Both the position numbers and the translations under genes were made by a program. Under the pieces are notes generated by a model, which did no database searches, had not been told where the DNA came from, and saw nothing but the letters and a program-made list of their open reading frames with translations. 62,875 nt of DNA from Defluviitaleaceae bacterium (lineage in GTDB: Bacteria; Bacillota; Clostridia; Lachnospirales; WQUN01). The number at the start of each line of letters is the position of its first letter. Positions within the stretch are counted from its first letter, which is position 1. This document shows positions 1 to 9,165 of the stretch, in pieces. The stretch spans positions 1 through 62,875 of the forward strand of contig WRLD01000017.1 in assembly GCA_009777845.1 (NCBI GenBank). Direction: 5' to 3'.

Positions 1-1
1 C

Positions 2-208
2 CGTGAACAATTCGAGAGCATACTGGACGATTTCAAGAACAGCATAAGCAACCGCGAAGCCATAGAATGGGACATGGACGAATCGGCGGTTACTGCTATA
101 TGCGACAGCTTAGACTTTGACGAGTTGGTTTTTGACGACGATTGTATTCCAGACGATTACTATTACGACCTAGAGCATGACGAGTACGAAATAGAGGAGA
201 ACGAATGA
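2..208 (+). CDS. C-terminal part of an acidic protein of unknown function
   Basis: An open frame enters from the left edge and reads 68 codons to a TGA at 206-208. The visible part is strongly acidic, rich in Asp, Glu and Tyr, including a tail with DDDC and DDYYYD clusters. Its stop overlaps the ATG of the next gene (ATGA), so the two are probably translationally coupled and the protein may act with or regulate the recombinase. No family is recognised; its start lies outside the window. The uninterrupted frame and the ATGA overlap support it as real coding sequence. Confidence 0.55.
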   Translation, partial: REQFESILDDFKNSISNREAIEWDMDESAVTAICDSLDFDELVFDDDCIPDDYYYDLEHDEYEIEENE

Positions 209-1125
209 CACTAACCCAAGCCTTCGACCTTTTTATCCTCGACCAACGCCTACGCGGCAATACGGATAAGACAATCAAGGGCTATCAAGGCTTTATACGC
301 CTATTCGTGGAATACCTTGCCGCCCATGGCGTTGAGCTTCTCGCTAGCTTGGAGCTACAGCACGTACAGCAGTATCAGCTTCATTTAGATACCCGAAAAT
401 GCGAAAACAAACTCCAACCGCTAACCCGCCGTACCGTGCGTACGTATATGAAGCATATCCGCATATTCCTAGTCTTTTGCTACGCCGAGGGCTATTTAAC
501 CGAGCCGTTACATCTGAAAATGAAAATCCCGCGCGCGGAAAAGCCTTTTATTGAAATCCTAACAGACGAGGAAGCGGAACGGCTTCTTAACGCCTGCGGC
601 ACTCACGCGCTCGGTCGGCGTGACTACGCAATCGTATCACTAATGCTCGACTGCGGACTTCGTCTTTCCGAGGTGGCAGGAATAACTATCCGCGGCATAA
701 CCGAAATTTACGTAAAGGTTACAGGCAAGGGCAGAAAGGAGCGAATCGTACCGATTGGCACAAAGGTACGCGAAGCGTTAAACGCATACATGCAGGTGCG
801 GCCGCACTCGCAGTACAAGCAGCTGTTTTTGTCGGTACACGAAACACCGTTGACGACAAGCGGCATAGTGCAAATGCTAAAACGGCTAAAGCACAGGACG
901 GAAATATGGCGATTGCACGCCCATTTTTTGCGGCACACGTTCGCTACAAATTTTCTGTTGCACGACCTCGGCGACATCTACGAGCTATCGCGCATACTCG
1001 GACACGCCGACATAAAGACCACCGAGGGCTATTTGCAAGTGGCGAGCTATTATAAGCTATTGACTAACCGCACACGGCAGACGTATTTGGACAAAAAAGC
1101 AACCTCGCCGCCGTCCTGCGTCTGA
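205..1125 (+). CDS. Tyrosine recombinase / integrase (XerC/XerD type)
   Basis: 306 aa, normal length for XerC/XerD-like recombinases. An N-terminal SAM-like DNA-binding domain (about residues 1-105) precedes a catalytic domain. Catalytic motifs are visible: the first Arg in DCGLRLSEVAG (about residue 152), the HxxR box in HAHFLRHTFAT (about 240), and the nucleophilic Tyr in ILGHADIKTTEGYL (about 275). Such enzymes cut and rejoin DNA through a 3'-phosphotyrosine. It overlaps the upstream acidic ORF by 4 bp and is followed by a terminator and tRNA-Arg. Whether it is a mobile-element integrase or a XerD paralogue cannot be decided; the coupled unknown partner argues against the housekeeping dimer-resolution enzyme. 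Confidence 0.9.
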   Translation: MTLTQAFDLFILDQRLRGNTDKTIKGYQGFIRLFVEYLAAHGVELLASLELQHVQQYQLHLDTRKCENKLQPLTRRTVRTYMKHIRIFLVFCYAEGYLTEPLHLKMKIPRAEKPFIEILTDEEAERLLNACGTHALGRRDYAIVSLMLDCGLRLSEVAGITIRGITEIYVKVTGKGRKERIVPIGTKVREALNAYMQVRPHSQYKQLFLSVHETPLTTSGIVQMLKRLKHRTEIWRLHAHFLRHTFATNFLLHDLGDIYELSRILGHADIKTTEGYLQVASYYKLLTNRTRQTYLDKKATSPPSCV

Positions 1126-1172
1126 CACCTAGCGGAAATCTCACCCCGAAGCCGTAACAACCCCCAAACACA

Positions 1173-1201
1173 AAAAAAGCCCAGCAATTAAGGGCTTTTT
1201 T
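1173..1201 (+). terminator. Rho-independent terminator after the recombinase gene
   Basis: Arms AAAAAGCCC and GGGCTTTTT surround an 8-base loop, with a run of T at the 3' side on the plus strand. It lies about 50 bp after the integrase stop. It is nearly symmetric (A run / T run), so it could also stop minus-strand transcription coming out of tRNA-Arg. Confidence 0.8.
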
Positions 1202-1207
1202 AAACAC

Positions 1208-1281
1208 TGTGCGCAGCAGGATTTGAACCCACGACCTTCTGGTCCGTAGCCAGACGCTCTATCCAGCTGAGCTATGCACAC
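1208..1281 (-). tRNA. tRNA-Arg (anticodon ACG)
   Basis: The minus strand folds into a full cloverleaf. The 7-bp acceptor stem is GTGTGCA/TGCGCAC with one G-U pair. The D arm is AGCTCAGCTGGATAGAGC, the anticodon stem TCTGG/CCAGA has loop CTACGGA giving anticodon ACG, and the T loop is TTCAAAT. No CCA is encoded. The neighbouring recombinase makes this tRNA a possible attachment site, but no duplicated tRNA 3' end was found in the window. Confidence 0.95.
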
Positions 1282-1371
1282 AGTTCACAACCGAACAAAG
1301 ATAAATATAACATGTCTTAAAAAATTGTGCAAGTGGTTTTTTGTGAAAATTTTTGAGAAATCTACTGTAGT

Positions 1372-1842
1372 TGGAAAGCTGAGGGAAACAAAGCGATAAA
1401 AAAAGCAGAGAAGGAGCCAAGACCATATCGGCGTGCCTGCTGTCCCGGTCAAAAAGTACAGATAGATGTAAAATATGTGCCATCGTCCTGTGTTGTAAAT
1501 GGCGGAAAGTATTACCAATTTACTGCCGTAGACGAGTGTATTCGTTGGACATACCGCCAAATGTATGACGAAAAGAGCGGTTATTCATACTAATTACGAT
1601 TAAAAATCCACTCATACGGCACGGCAAAAACGCAGAAAATACAGTTTTCCGCCGCTGTGCCTATTCGTGGTTTTAATCTGGAATTAGTATCAGCAAAACA
1701 ATCTTTAGATGAATTGTCAAAAAACGCACCATTCCCCATACGAATGATTCAAGCCGACAACGGTACAGAGTTTACCAATGCACTGTTGGTTATAAAAGCG
1801 GCACTCATGGGAAGTTTGAGGTGGGCACAACAAGAATAAAGG
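1372..1842 (+). pseudogene. Decayed IS481-like transposase (rve/DDE) fragment
   Basis: Two reading frames together resemble an IS481-type DDE transposase. The first runs up to a TAA at 1591 and contains PGQKVQIDVKYVP (about 1443-1481) with the first catalytic Asp. The second, in a different frame (1657-1839), contains IRMIQADNGTEFTN with the second catalytic Asp. The third acidic residue region is missing because IS630-like sequence takes over at about 1800. At least one frameshift and one stop break the gene, so it cannot make an active enzyme. Confidence 0.75.
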
Positions 1843-2246
1843 AGTGGAAAAAATTAAAAGCTGAAACAGGCAGATTGGAAAAAAGACCACTAAACAGACA
1901 AACGAAGAAAATTTGCCCAGAGAAGCTAAGAGCCTACATTACCACAAAACTTGATAGTTATTTGGAGAAGTCGCGAAAGAGTTTGACTGTACAAAACAGG
2001 CAGTATTTTACGCACCCAAACGGTTAAACTTGGAGCGTAAAAAAACGATTGGCTATGTGAAAAAACTAGCTATAACGCGAAAAATTCAAAAAAATCGTTG
2101 AAAATTATCCACATTGTAAAATTTACTATGTTAATGCGTGCGGAATAGATACGTGTCTTTATCGTGAGTATGCGTATGCCCCGAGGGGCGTTTGTGTGCC
2201 AATCAACACAAGTGACATTGATTTAAAATCTGCGAAAATCCATTGA
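1800..2246 (+). pseudogene. Decayed IS630-like transposase fragment
   Basis: From about 1803 the reading contains an IS630-type helix-turn-helix region (VGTTRIKEWKKLKAETG, LEKRPLNR, then KKICPEKLRAYI) up to a stop near 2027. In another frame, positions 2098-2200 encode YPHCKIYYV, then CGIDTCLYREYAYAPRG, which matches the start of the IS630 DDE domain. There the usual Asp-Glu after YYV reads Asn-Ala, so a catalytic residue is lost. The fragment abuts the IS481-like relic with no gap, suggesting insertion or a deletion join. Confidence 0.7.
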
Positions 2247-2267
2247 ATCCGCGTTCCAACAACACAA

Positions 2268-2310
2268 AAACCCCCACGAAAACCGCTATTTCCAATTTTC
2301 GCGGGGGCTT
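2268..2310 (-). terminator. Rho-independent terminator for the small ORF at 2327-2557
   Basis: Plus-strand arms CCCCCACGAAAA (2271-2282) and TTTTCGCGGGGG (2296-2307) pair with a single mismatch. Read on the minus strand, the hairpin ends in GTGGGGGTTTTTG, a typical intrinsic terminator, 17 bp past the stop of the small minus-strand gene. Confidence 0.75.
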
Positions 2311-2326
2311 TTCAGTATTCTCACCG

Positions 2327-2557
2327 CTACGACAAAATAACAGCAGGCGACTCATGTTCTTTCAATTCGTCTACATAACACGTTAAACAGCGCCGCAATA
2401 GAACATCGACATCTTCGCCGTTCGTTTCGGCAAGCTCGGAATAAAATTGATAAATTTCATTGCCCAATGGTACAACAACCTCTTTATTTAGCCGATTGTA
2501 AAAAGGGTTTCTGACAGTGCCGTTTTCCTTAATGCTCTTTATTATTTCGTCTGTCAC
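2327..2557 (-). CDS. Small protein of unknown function, 76 aa
   Basis: GTG start preceded by a purine-rich GGGGGGAAT about 7 bases upstream. The 76-residue product has mixed charge and no membrane segment. It has an N-terminal helix (TDEIIKSIKENG) and a C-terminal helix with CLTCYVDELKEHES. It is followed by its own terminator, so it looks like a monocistronic gene, downstream of and co-oriented with the LRR gene. The size would fit a DNA-binding or antitoxin-like protein, but no partner gene lies next to it and no family is recognised. Confidence 0.55.
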   Translation of the reverse strand: MTDEIIKSIKENGTVRNPFYNRLNKEVVVPLGNEIYQFYSELAETNGEDVDVLLRRCLTCYVDELKEHESPAVILS

Positions 2558-2606
2558 CTAGATTCCCCCCATGGTGTGGCGATAATGCTTTTTAAATATT
2601 TTTATG

Positions 2607-5255
2607 CTATGGGCGACCCTCAACCACCACAACATGCTCCACAGCCGCCCAATCGGCAATGGGGTTCTCGTGTAGATACAACTCCGCTAAGTCCGCCAAA
2701 TTGGCTAACGGTGCTATATCACTGATTTGGTTATCACTTAGCGATAAATTCGTCAAGCTCGTTAGATTAGCTAATGGGGCTATATCGCTGATTTGGTTGC
2801 CATGTAACAACAGCTCCGTTAAATTCACTAGATTAGCTAACGAGGTTATACTGCTGATTTGGTTGTTATCTAGCCCCAACTCCGTCAAGTCCGTTAAGCT
2901 AGCTAACGGTGTTATATCACTGATTTGGTTGTAATTTAGCCGCAGCTTCGTCAAATTCGTTAAATTGGCTAGAGAGGCTATATCGCTAATTTGATTTTCA
3001 AGTAGCCATAGGCTCGTCAATCTCGTTAAGTTGGCTAACGGTGCTATGTCGCTTATTTGGTTTCTGTTTAGCCACAGCTTCGTCAAGTTCGTTAGGTTAG
3101 CTAACGGTATTATATCGCTGATAAGGGTGCTAGCTAAACCTAGCTCTGTTAAGTCTGTCAAATTAGCTAACACGGATATATCGCTTATTGGGTTGCCATC
3201 TAACCACAGGCTTGTTAAGCCTGTGAGGTTGGCTAAGGGGGCTATGTCGCTTATTGGGTTACGGTCTAGTCTTAAAACCGTCAACGCAGTTAAATTAGCT
3301 AATGGAGCTATGTCACGGATGCTGTTATCATGTAGCTTTAACTCCGTCAAATTCACCATATGCTTCAAGGGTTCGATTTCGTCATCTGTTAATCTCATGC
3401 CACCCAACGAAAGTGTAGTTAAATCGGTGCTATACTGCTCCCTTCGAATGGTAATGTACTCGGGGTGGGAAATTACACTCGTGCCAACGTCACCAGTGGT
3501 GTCACCGTTACCTTGCCCTTTCCCTAATGCTCCCACAAAATACCCCCGACCCTCAACCACCGCCACATGCTCCACAGCCGCCCAATCCTCAACAGGATTG
3601 TCACGCAAGTCCAACTCCTCCAAGCCCGCCAGACCTGCCAACGCCGCTAAATCACTTATCTGGTTGTTAGACAGCCACAAATTAGTCAAGCCTGTCAAAT
3701 TAGCTAACGCTGAAATATCGCTTACTTGGTTGTTGCTTATATCCAACAGCATTAAGCCAGTCAAATTAGCAAGCGCGGAAATATCGCTGATTTGGTTGTC
3801 GTCTAAATCCAACAGCATCAAATGCTGTAAATCGGCTAACGCGGAAATATCGCTTACTTGGTTGTTGAGAAGCCATAGGCTCGCTAGGCTCGTTAAATTA
3901 GCTAGCGGCGAAATGTCGCTTATTTGGTTGTCGCTCATAACTAGCATTGTCACGTCCGTTAAATTAGCCAGCGGCGATATGTCGCTTATTTGGTTGCTAT
4001 TTAGCCAAAGCTCCGTCAAGCTCGTTAAATTAGCCAAGGGGGCTATGCCGTTTATTTGGTTTTCGCCTAGCCACAGCTTCGTCAATGCCGTTAAATCTGA
4101 TAACGCCGTTAGGTCGCTTATTTGGTTGCTATGCAGCCACAAGCCCGTCAAGCCTGTGAGGCTGGCCAAGGGGGCTATGTCGCTTATTTGGTTGTCGCTT
4201 AGCCCTAGCTCCGTCAAGCCTGTTAAATTCGCAAGCGTCGATATGTCGCTGATTTGGTTTTCGTATATATGCAGGTCGTTTAGGCTAATTAAATTAGCGA
4301 GCGCGGATATGTCGCTTATTTGGTTGCCAAATATATACAGCTCCGTCAAGCCGCTTAAATTCGACAGCGCGCTTATATCGCTTATTTGGTTGTTATATAG
4401 CTGTAGCTGCGCCAAGCTCTGCAAGCTAGCTAGCGCGGATATTTCGCTTATTTGGTTGTTGCCTAGCCCTAGCACTGTTAATTCCGTTAAATTCGACAGC
4501 GCGGATATGTCGCTTATTTCGTTGTCGCTGAGCCATAAATCCGTCAAGCTCGTTAAGCTCGCCAGTGCGGATATGTCGGTGAGCTGGCTTTCATATAGGG
4601 CAAGCTCTTGTAGGCCTGTCATATTGACTAACACCGATATATCGCTGATTGGGTTGCCGCTTAGCCCTAGGTCTGTCAGTGCGGTCAAATTGACAAGCGT
4701 GGATATGTCGCTAACCTGGTTTTCCCATAGCTGCAAGCCCGTCAAGCTCGTTAAGCTCGCCAACGGCGATAGGTCGCTAATTTGGTTGCTGCCCATTCGC
4801 AGCTCCGTCAGATTGGTTAAATTAGCCAGTGGGGATATGTCGCTGATTTCGTTTACAGTAAGGTACAGCTCCGTCAAGCCTGTCAAATTCGACAGCGCGG
4901 ATATGTCGGTAAGCTGATTTTCGCGCAGCTCCAACACCGTCAAATTTACCATATATTGCAATGGCTCGATTTCGTCGTCGGTCAAGCCCATGTCGTCTAG
5001 CGAAAGCGTAGTCAAATCAGTGCTGTATTGCTCGCCCCTAATGGTAATGTAGTCGGCGGCTTGCTCGTCCGCGTTGGCGGATTCGTCCGCGTTATTGTTA
5101 GCGTTGTTGCTAGTGCCGTTGTTGGCGGTCGCTTCGATATTGTCAAGCTCGCGCCTAGCGTTTTGCGCGGTGTCCAACGCCGTCCATGCAAGATAGCCTG
5201 CCAGTAGGGCCACGATTAGTACCGCGCCGCCAATTAAGAATTTTTTTGCGTTCAT
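2607..5255 (-). CDS. Membrane-anchored leucine-rich-repeat protein (internalin-type LRR), two LRR blocks
   Basis: The start is the ATG at 5253-5255, with AAGGAGGA about 8 bases upstream; an in-frame Met 10 codons earlier has no such site. About 882 aa. Residues 5-27 (KKFLIGGAVLIVALLAGYLA) form one N-terminal membrane segment without an obvious cleavage site, followed by an Asn/Glu/Ala-rich linker. Then come about 21 repeats of the 22-residue internalin-like form (LxxLxLxxNxISDISxLANLT), a Gly/Thr linker, and about 11 more. Both blocks open with YITIR-EQYSTDLTTLSL and close with DWAAVEHVxVVEGR, so the gene arose by internal duplication. No LPXTG, SLH or dockerin is present. Such repeats bind proteins; the ligand is unknown. 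Confidence 0.9.
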   Translation of the reverse strand: MNAKKFLIGGAVLIVALLAGYLAWTALDTAQNARRELDNIEATANNGTSNNANNNADESANADEQAADYITIRGEQYSTDLTTLSLDDMGLTDDEIEPLQYMVNLTVLELRENQLTDISALSNLTGLTELYLTVNEISDISPLANLTNLTELRMGSNQISDLSPLASLTSLTGLQLWENQVSDISTLVNLTALTDLGLSGNPISDISVLVNMTGLQELALYESQLTDISALASLTSLTDLWLSDNEISDISALSNLTELTVLGLGNNQISEISALASLQSLAQLQLYNNQISDISALSNLSGLTELYIFGNQISDISALANLISLNDLHIYENQISDISTLANLTGLTELGLSDNQISDIAPLASLTGLTGLWLHSNQISDLTALSDLTALTKLWLGENQINGIAPLANLTSLTELWLNSNQISDISPLANLTDVTMLVMSDNQISDISPLANLTSLASLWLLNNQVSDISALADLQHLMLLDLDDNQISDISALANLTGLMLLDISNNQVSDISALANLTGLTNLWLSNNQISDLAALAGLAGLEELDLRDNPVEDWAAVEHVAVVEGRGYFVGALGKGQGNGDTTGDVGTSVISHPEYITIRREQYSTDLTTLSLGGMRLTDDEIEPLKHMVNLTELKLHDNSIRDIAPLANLTALTVLRLDRNPISDIAPLANLTGLTSLWLDGNPISDISVLANLTDLTELGLASTLISDIIPLANLTNLTKLWLNRNQISDIAPLANLTRLTSLWLLENQISDIASLANLTNLTKLRLNYNQISDITPLASLTDLTELGLDNNQISSITSLANLVNLTELLLHGNQISDIAPLANLTSLTNLSLSDNQISDIAPLANLADLAELYLHENPIADWAAVEHVVVVEGRP

Positions 5256-5282
5256 TTTTGTTCCTCCTTGTTTTTTTGAAAA

Positions 5283-5318
5283 CAACCTCTAAACCCCACT
5301 CTTGGGCTTCAGAGGTTG
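5283..5318 (-). terminator. Hairpin between tRNA-Ser and the LRR gene, possible tRNA terminator
   Basis: An 8-bp perfect inverted repeat (CAACCTCT / AGAGGTTG) surrounds a smaller GCCC..GGGG stem. On the minus strand it follows tRNA-Ser and is followed by a TTTTC tract, compatible with a terminator. It ends about 28 bp before the LRR start codon, so it could instead belong to that gene's 5' leader. Confidence 0.45.
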
Positions 5319-5349
5319 CCGTTTGTTGCCTTTGTTACCGTGTTACTTT

Positions 5350-5438
5350 CGGAGATGAGGAGATTTGAACTCCTGCGCCGCTATTAACGACCTACACACT
5401 TTCCAGGCGTGCCCCTTAAACCGCTTGGGTACATCTCC
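5350..5438 (-). tRNA. tRNA-Ser (anticodon GGA)
   Basis: A long-variable-arm (class II) tRNA on the minus strand. The acceptor stem GGAGATG pairs with CATCTCC, the anticodon loop CTGGAAA gives anticodon GGA, the extra arm spans about 20 bases, and the T loop is TTCAAAT. 89 nt without an encoded CCA. It sits between the LRR gene and the DUF4365-like gene. Confidence 0.95.
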
Positions 5439-5523
5439 ATGTGGTTTGTGCAGCTACGCACAAAAACAACATTTGCAAGTCTATACTATTTTTTGCATTT
5501 CTGCAAGTAGTATATTAAAAAAA

Positions 5524-7281
5524 TCAAATTTTGTTAGAATAGTGTTCTGCCATTTCTTGATTGTCTAACAATAGGTAAACTACAGCCTTGGTTTCATTCG
5601 AGTATTCAGAATCTGCGATGTCTAGGAGTTTATTTCGTTCGGCAGTTGTTAAAGAGCGTGTCCTTTTATAGACTTGAAACAAACTAATTATTGCAGATGT
5701 ATTTTCGCCGTATGTGGAAATCTCCCACTCAATAAATTTTTGTGCCAACGCAAGTGCTTCTTCTTTTCTCATGTCACCTTGGTCATATGAGTTTATTAGG
5801 GCAAGGCACAATTCTTCGATAAGCGAATGTTTGTAAGGGTTAGTTTCTGGCATATTTATATAGTCGTTATAAATATCCGCATAATCCAAATTTGTAAGCT
5901 GGGCTATTTCTTCTGGTGGAATTATTTTATAGCACGGAACTATGTGACCATCTTTTTCTGTACTATTTTTATGCCTCATTTGTATTGACGGCTTATTGGT
6001 TTTTGAAGGGAATGGGACTATCTGTTGATAGCCCTTTTTTCCCGCAGAATAATTTCGTTGCAGTGCAAACTTAAATTCTCCAATGACTTCGCAAAAGAAT
6101 ATAGCATCGCCATCACTATAATTTGAAGTTTTTTCATATATCAACAAATCAATAAGGGTGTTGATTTTTTTATGGTCTTTTTCAGACAATTTTGACAAGT
6201 CAATATTCAACGGAATTTTCAATAAGCTAAACAGACATTCAGCCTTTTCAAGCATCACAATGTCATCTTTGAGTTTATCTAGTAAGGGTTTTGGTTCATT
6301 ATCCTTTTTAAACATATTCTTATTAACACCATTGATTTCATATCCTCCTTTTTCTATCGCATTGATAAGAAATCGCGTAGCCGCTAATCTTTCGTCAAAG
6401 AGTTCTCCGTTGTTGAATTTAATTTTTATACTCACAGTATAAAGACTGGTTGTATCGCTACGTCGGGGATATATAAAGGATATACATTTTCCGAACGCTA
6501 CTTCGCGTTTATCTTTACTATCGTTGATGGTAACTTCATTAAAATAAGTAACTCCATCTATGCTTATTCTTTTTTTTAAAATTTGGGGAGTTGCATATGC
6601 TTTAATAATTTTGATGGGTTCGTCAATTATCCTACAATCTCCATCCTCATAATTATAGATTCCAACAACTGATTTTCCCTCAAGGTCTGATATATTTTTA
6701 GCAAAAATAGCATCTCCAGTTGGCATAAATTGTATGGATTTTAATTCTTTATCTGGGAGGTCAGTGTGTGTAATTTTCATTCTGTCAAAACCCTCTAGGC
6801 TCTTCCTTAATCTTGAGAAATTATCAAAGACTTGCTCTATTTGTTCAATTTCGGTGGGCATTACGTTGAACGCAACCGCTATTTTAGCAGTATACCCCTT
6901 ATTTGTATTAGATGATAAAATTTTATTCAATGTCACAACATCTAAAGCGGCATAATATATCCTGTCTGTCTGCATATTTGCCTTATTGATAGTTGCCACA
7001 ATGAACATCGCACCGTTATCATTCTTGAAATTTAACAAGTGCTTTTTCGCTATGGAATAGGTGAATGTTCCATTTTTATTCAAACCCTTAGTAGAGCCTT
7101 TTATTTGGACAGGAATTTTTATCAATCTTCCTGTGTTTTTAGGCGAGGGGGTATCGTTTACGTAAATATCGCCATCCCATGTTGGCTCTTTATCCCCAAA
7201 CTTTAGTTGCGAAACATTCAATCGGCAACTCTTAGCCAATTCACCCATAACTTTTGATAACGCAAGCATTTCATAATTCAA
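5524..7281 (-). CDS. DUF4365-like protein (possible PD-(D/E)XK nuclease fold)
   Basis: 585 aa. The chosen start is a TTG with GGGGGT 7 bases upstream; an ATG four codons later is an alternative. About residues 1-120 look like a DUF4365-type domain: LAKSCRLNV, WDGDIYVND, RLIKIPVQIKGS, then a strand-rich part ending YYAALDVVTL. In that family the D..(Q/E)xK pattern fits a PD-(D/E)XK fold, with WDGDI and VQIKG as candidate site residues. The rest is unrecognised and turns helical near the C-terminus. It begins 12 bp after ftsH on the same strand, yet it is clearly more A+T-rich than ftsH, suggesting acquisition next to tRNA-Ser. DUF4365 proteins occur in defence islands; a defence role here is inference only. 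Confidence 0.6.
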   Translation of the reverse strand: MNYEMLALSKVMGELAKSCRLNVSQLKFGDKEPTWDGDIYVNDTPSPKNTGRLIKIPVQIKGSTKGLNKNGTFTYSIAKKHLLNFKNDNGAMFIVATINKANMQTDRIYYAALDVVTLNKILSSNTNKGYTAKIAVAFNVMPTEIEQIEQVFDNFSRLRKSLEGFDRMKITHTDLPDKELKSIQFMPTGDAIFAKNISDLEGKSVVGIYNYEDGDCRIIDEPIKIIKAYATPQILKKRISIDGVTYFNEVTINDSKDKREVAFGKCISFIYPRRSDTTSLYTVSIKIKFNNGELFDERLAATRFLINAIEKGGYEINGVNKNMFKKDNEPKPLLDKLKDDIVMLEKAECLFSLLKIPLNIDLSKLSEKDHKKINTLIDLLIYEKTSNYSDGDAIFFCEVIGEFKFALQRNYSAGKKGYQQIVPFPSKTNKPSIQMRHKNSTEKDGHIVPCYKIIPPEEIAQLTNLDYADIYNDYINMPETNPYKHSLIEELCLALINSYDQGDMRKEEALALAQKFIEWEISTYGENTSAIISLFQVYKRTRSLTTAERNKLLDIADSEYSNETKAVVYLLLDNQEMAEHYSNKI

Positions 7282-7293
7282 ACAAAATACCCC

Positions 7294-9165
7294 CTACCCC
7301 AACAACCCCTTATTCCGCACCTTATCCACAAGCACCCCAGGCGGGAACATCTCCCTTACCTGCTCGCCCGACACGCGCTCTTTTTCCAACAGCATATCCG
7401 CCAGTGTATGCAAAATATCAATATGCGTTTCTACTATATTAAGTGCTTGATTGTACGCGTCCTCGACAATGCGCTTTATTTCCATGTCTATTTGGTCGGC
7501 TACCTGCTCGCCGTAGTTGCGCGTGTGTGCAAAATCGCGGCCGAGGAACACTTCCTCGTTGTCACTGCCGAACTGAATCGGCCCTAGCGTTTCGCTCATG
7601 CCAAATTTTACCACCATGTTTCGCGCAATCGTAGTGGCGCGTTCTATGTCGCTAGATGCGCCTGTGGTGATGTCCTTTATTACTACTGCTTCGGCGGCGC
7701 GACCGCCAAGCAGGGAAACAATCTGCTGTTCCATGAATTTTTTGCTCATGCCCATTGTGCGGTCCTCGCCTGGCAGGGGCATTACGTAGCCGCCCGCGCG
7801 GCCTGTGGGAATAATCGACACCATGTAAGTCGAGTCCATGTCTGGCAAAATTTCGTGGCAAATGGCGTGGCCTGCCTCGTGGTACGCCACCATGCGGCGG
7901 TCTTTGTCGGAAACAACGCGGCTCTTTTTCTCCGCGCCTATGCCGACCTTTATGAACGCCTTGCGAATGGATTCCATGTCGATTTTTTCCTTGCCGTAGC
8001 GCGCGGCGAGAAGCGCGGCCTCGTTCATTAGGTTCTCTAAATCGGCAGGCGTAAAGCCCACGGTTGTTTGCGCCACGGTTTTTAGCGAAACATCGGGGCC
8101 AATTTGCTTGCCCTCGGCGTGTACCGCAAGAACGGCCTCGCGCCCTGCAATATCGGGCGGATTCACGGTAATTCTGCGGTCGAAACGCCCTGGGCGTAAC
8201 AACGCAGGGTCGAGAATATCGGGGCGGTTTGTGGCGGCGAGAACGATTACGCCCTCGTTTATGCCAAAGCCGTCCATTTCTACCAAAAGCTGGTTAAGTG
8301 TCTGCTCGCGTTCGTCATGACCGCCGCCCAAGCCTGCGCCGCGCCTACGCCCTACTGCGTCTATTTCGTCAATAATAACAATGCTTGCAGGGTTACGCTT
8401 TGCCTGTTCAAATAAATCGCGTACACGAGAAGCACCCACGCCCACGAACATTTCGACAAAATCCGAGCCAGAAATGCTGTAAAAAGGAACATTCGCTTCA
8501 CCTGCCACAGCGCGCGCAAGGTAGGTTTTACCAGTACCAGGCGGGCCGACAAGCAACACGCCGCGAGGAATACGCGCCCCCATATCCTGGTATTTTTTCG
8601 GCGTTTTCAAAAAATCTACTATTTCCGCGAGTTCTTCCTTTTCCTCGTCTAGCCCTGCCACCTGCGAAAACGTCACCCTTCGCGTGTCCTGTAGCGTGCT
8701 TCTCGCGCGTGTTTTGCCAAAATTCATTGCGCCGCGGCCGCCGCCTCCGTTCGCGCCGTTCGCGTGCTGCATGACAAGAAAAATAACAACCATAAACACA
8801 GCCGATATAATGATAAACGGCAATAACTGCACAAGCCAGCTCGGCCGCCTCGGCGGATTGGTGCTGACTATGCCCTCGACATTGGGGTTGTCCATAAATA
8901 CGGAAATATTTGGTACGTGAACCTCGTACAGTCTGCCAGTACGCGTTTCCACCTCGGCTATTCCGACATTGGAAACATCGTGGCTAGGCGTAATCGTAAC
9001 CGAAGCTACGCTGTCGGATTCCAAGGCGCGCATTAAATCTGCATAGGTGGGCGGCGGCTCTGGCGGAATAGTCGGCGTAACAAGCTGAACCATGTAAATA
9101 ACAATGAGTATAATACAAAACAATATAAGAAGTGAGGAAAAACCGTTATAATGTCGCTGATTCAC
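7294..9165 (-). CDS. ftsH: ATP-dependent zinc metalloprotease FtsH
   Basis: 623 aa, typical length. Two membrane segments (about residues 10-30 and 112-132) flank an extracytoplasmic loop. An AAA+ module follows with Walker A GPPGTGKT at 207-214, Walker [10 protein letters not shown] and the second region of homology [12 protein letters not shown]. The M41 peptidase domain carries the zinc motif HEAGH (about 430). FtsH degrades misassembled membrane proteins and some soluble regulators. The start is a GTG sharing one base with the hpt stop (TAGTG), with AAAGGA upstream inside hpt, so it is translationally coupled to hpt. Confidence 0.97.
   Translation of the reverse strand: MNQRHYNGFSSLLILFCIILIVIYMVQLVTPTIPPEPPPTYADLMRALESDSVASVTITPSHDVSNVGIAEVETRTGRLYEVHVPNISVFMDNPNVEGIVSTNPPRRPSWLVQLLPFIIISAVFMVVIFLVMQHANGANGGGGRGAMNFGKTRARSTLQDTRRVTFSQVAGLDEEKEELAEIVDFLKTPKKYQDMGARIPRGVLLVGPPGTGKTYLARAVAGEANVPFYSISGSDFVEMFVGVGASRVRDLFEQAKRNPASIVIIDEIDAVGRRRGAGLGGGHDEREQTLNQLLVEMDGFGINEGVIVLAATNRPDILDPALLRPGRFDRRITVNPPDIAGREAVLAVHAEGKQIGPDVSLKTVAQTTVGFTPADLENLMNEAALLAARYGKEKIDMESIRKAFIKVGIGAEKKSRVVSDKDRRMVAYHEAGHAICHEILPDMDSTYMVSIIPTGRAGGYVMPLPGEDRTMGMSKKFMEQQIVSLLGGRAAEAVVIKDITTGASSDIERATTIARNMVVKFGMSETLGPIQFGSDNEEVFLGRDFAHTRNYGEQVADQIDMEIKRIVEDAYNQALNIVETHIDILHTLADMLLEKERVSGEQVREMFPPGVLVDKVRNKGLLG

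Noticed and set aside
1208..1281. Attachment site of an integrated element at tRNA-Arg
   Set aside because: No direct repeat of the tRNA 3' end was found in the window, and the region right of it holds only transposase relics.
3031..4917. Long 628-codon frame on the plus strand opposite the LRR gene
   Set aside because: It is the antisense of the LRR repeats; the repeat period keeps the frame open. It has no ribosome site and a composition (KLANGAMSLIWL-like units) typical of a shadow frame.
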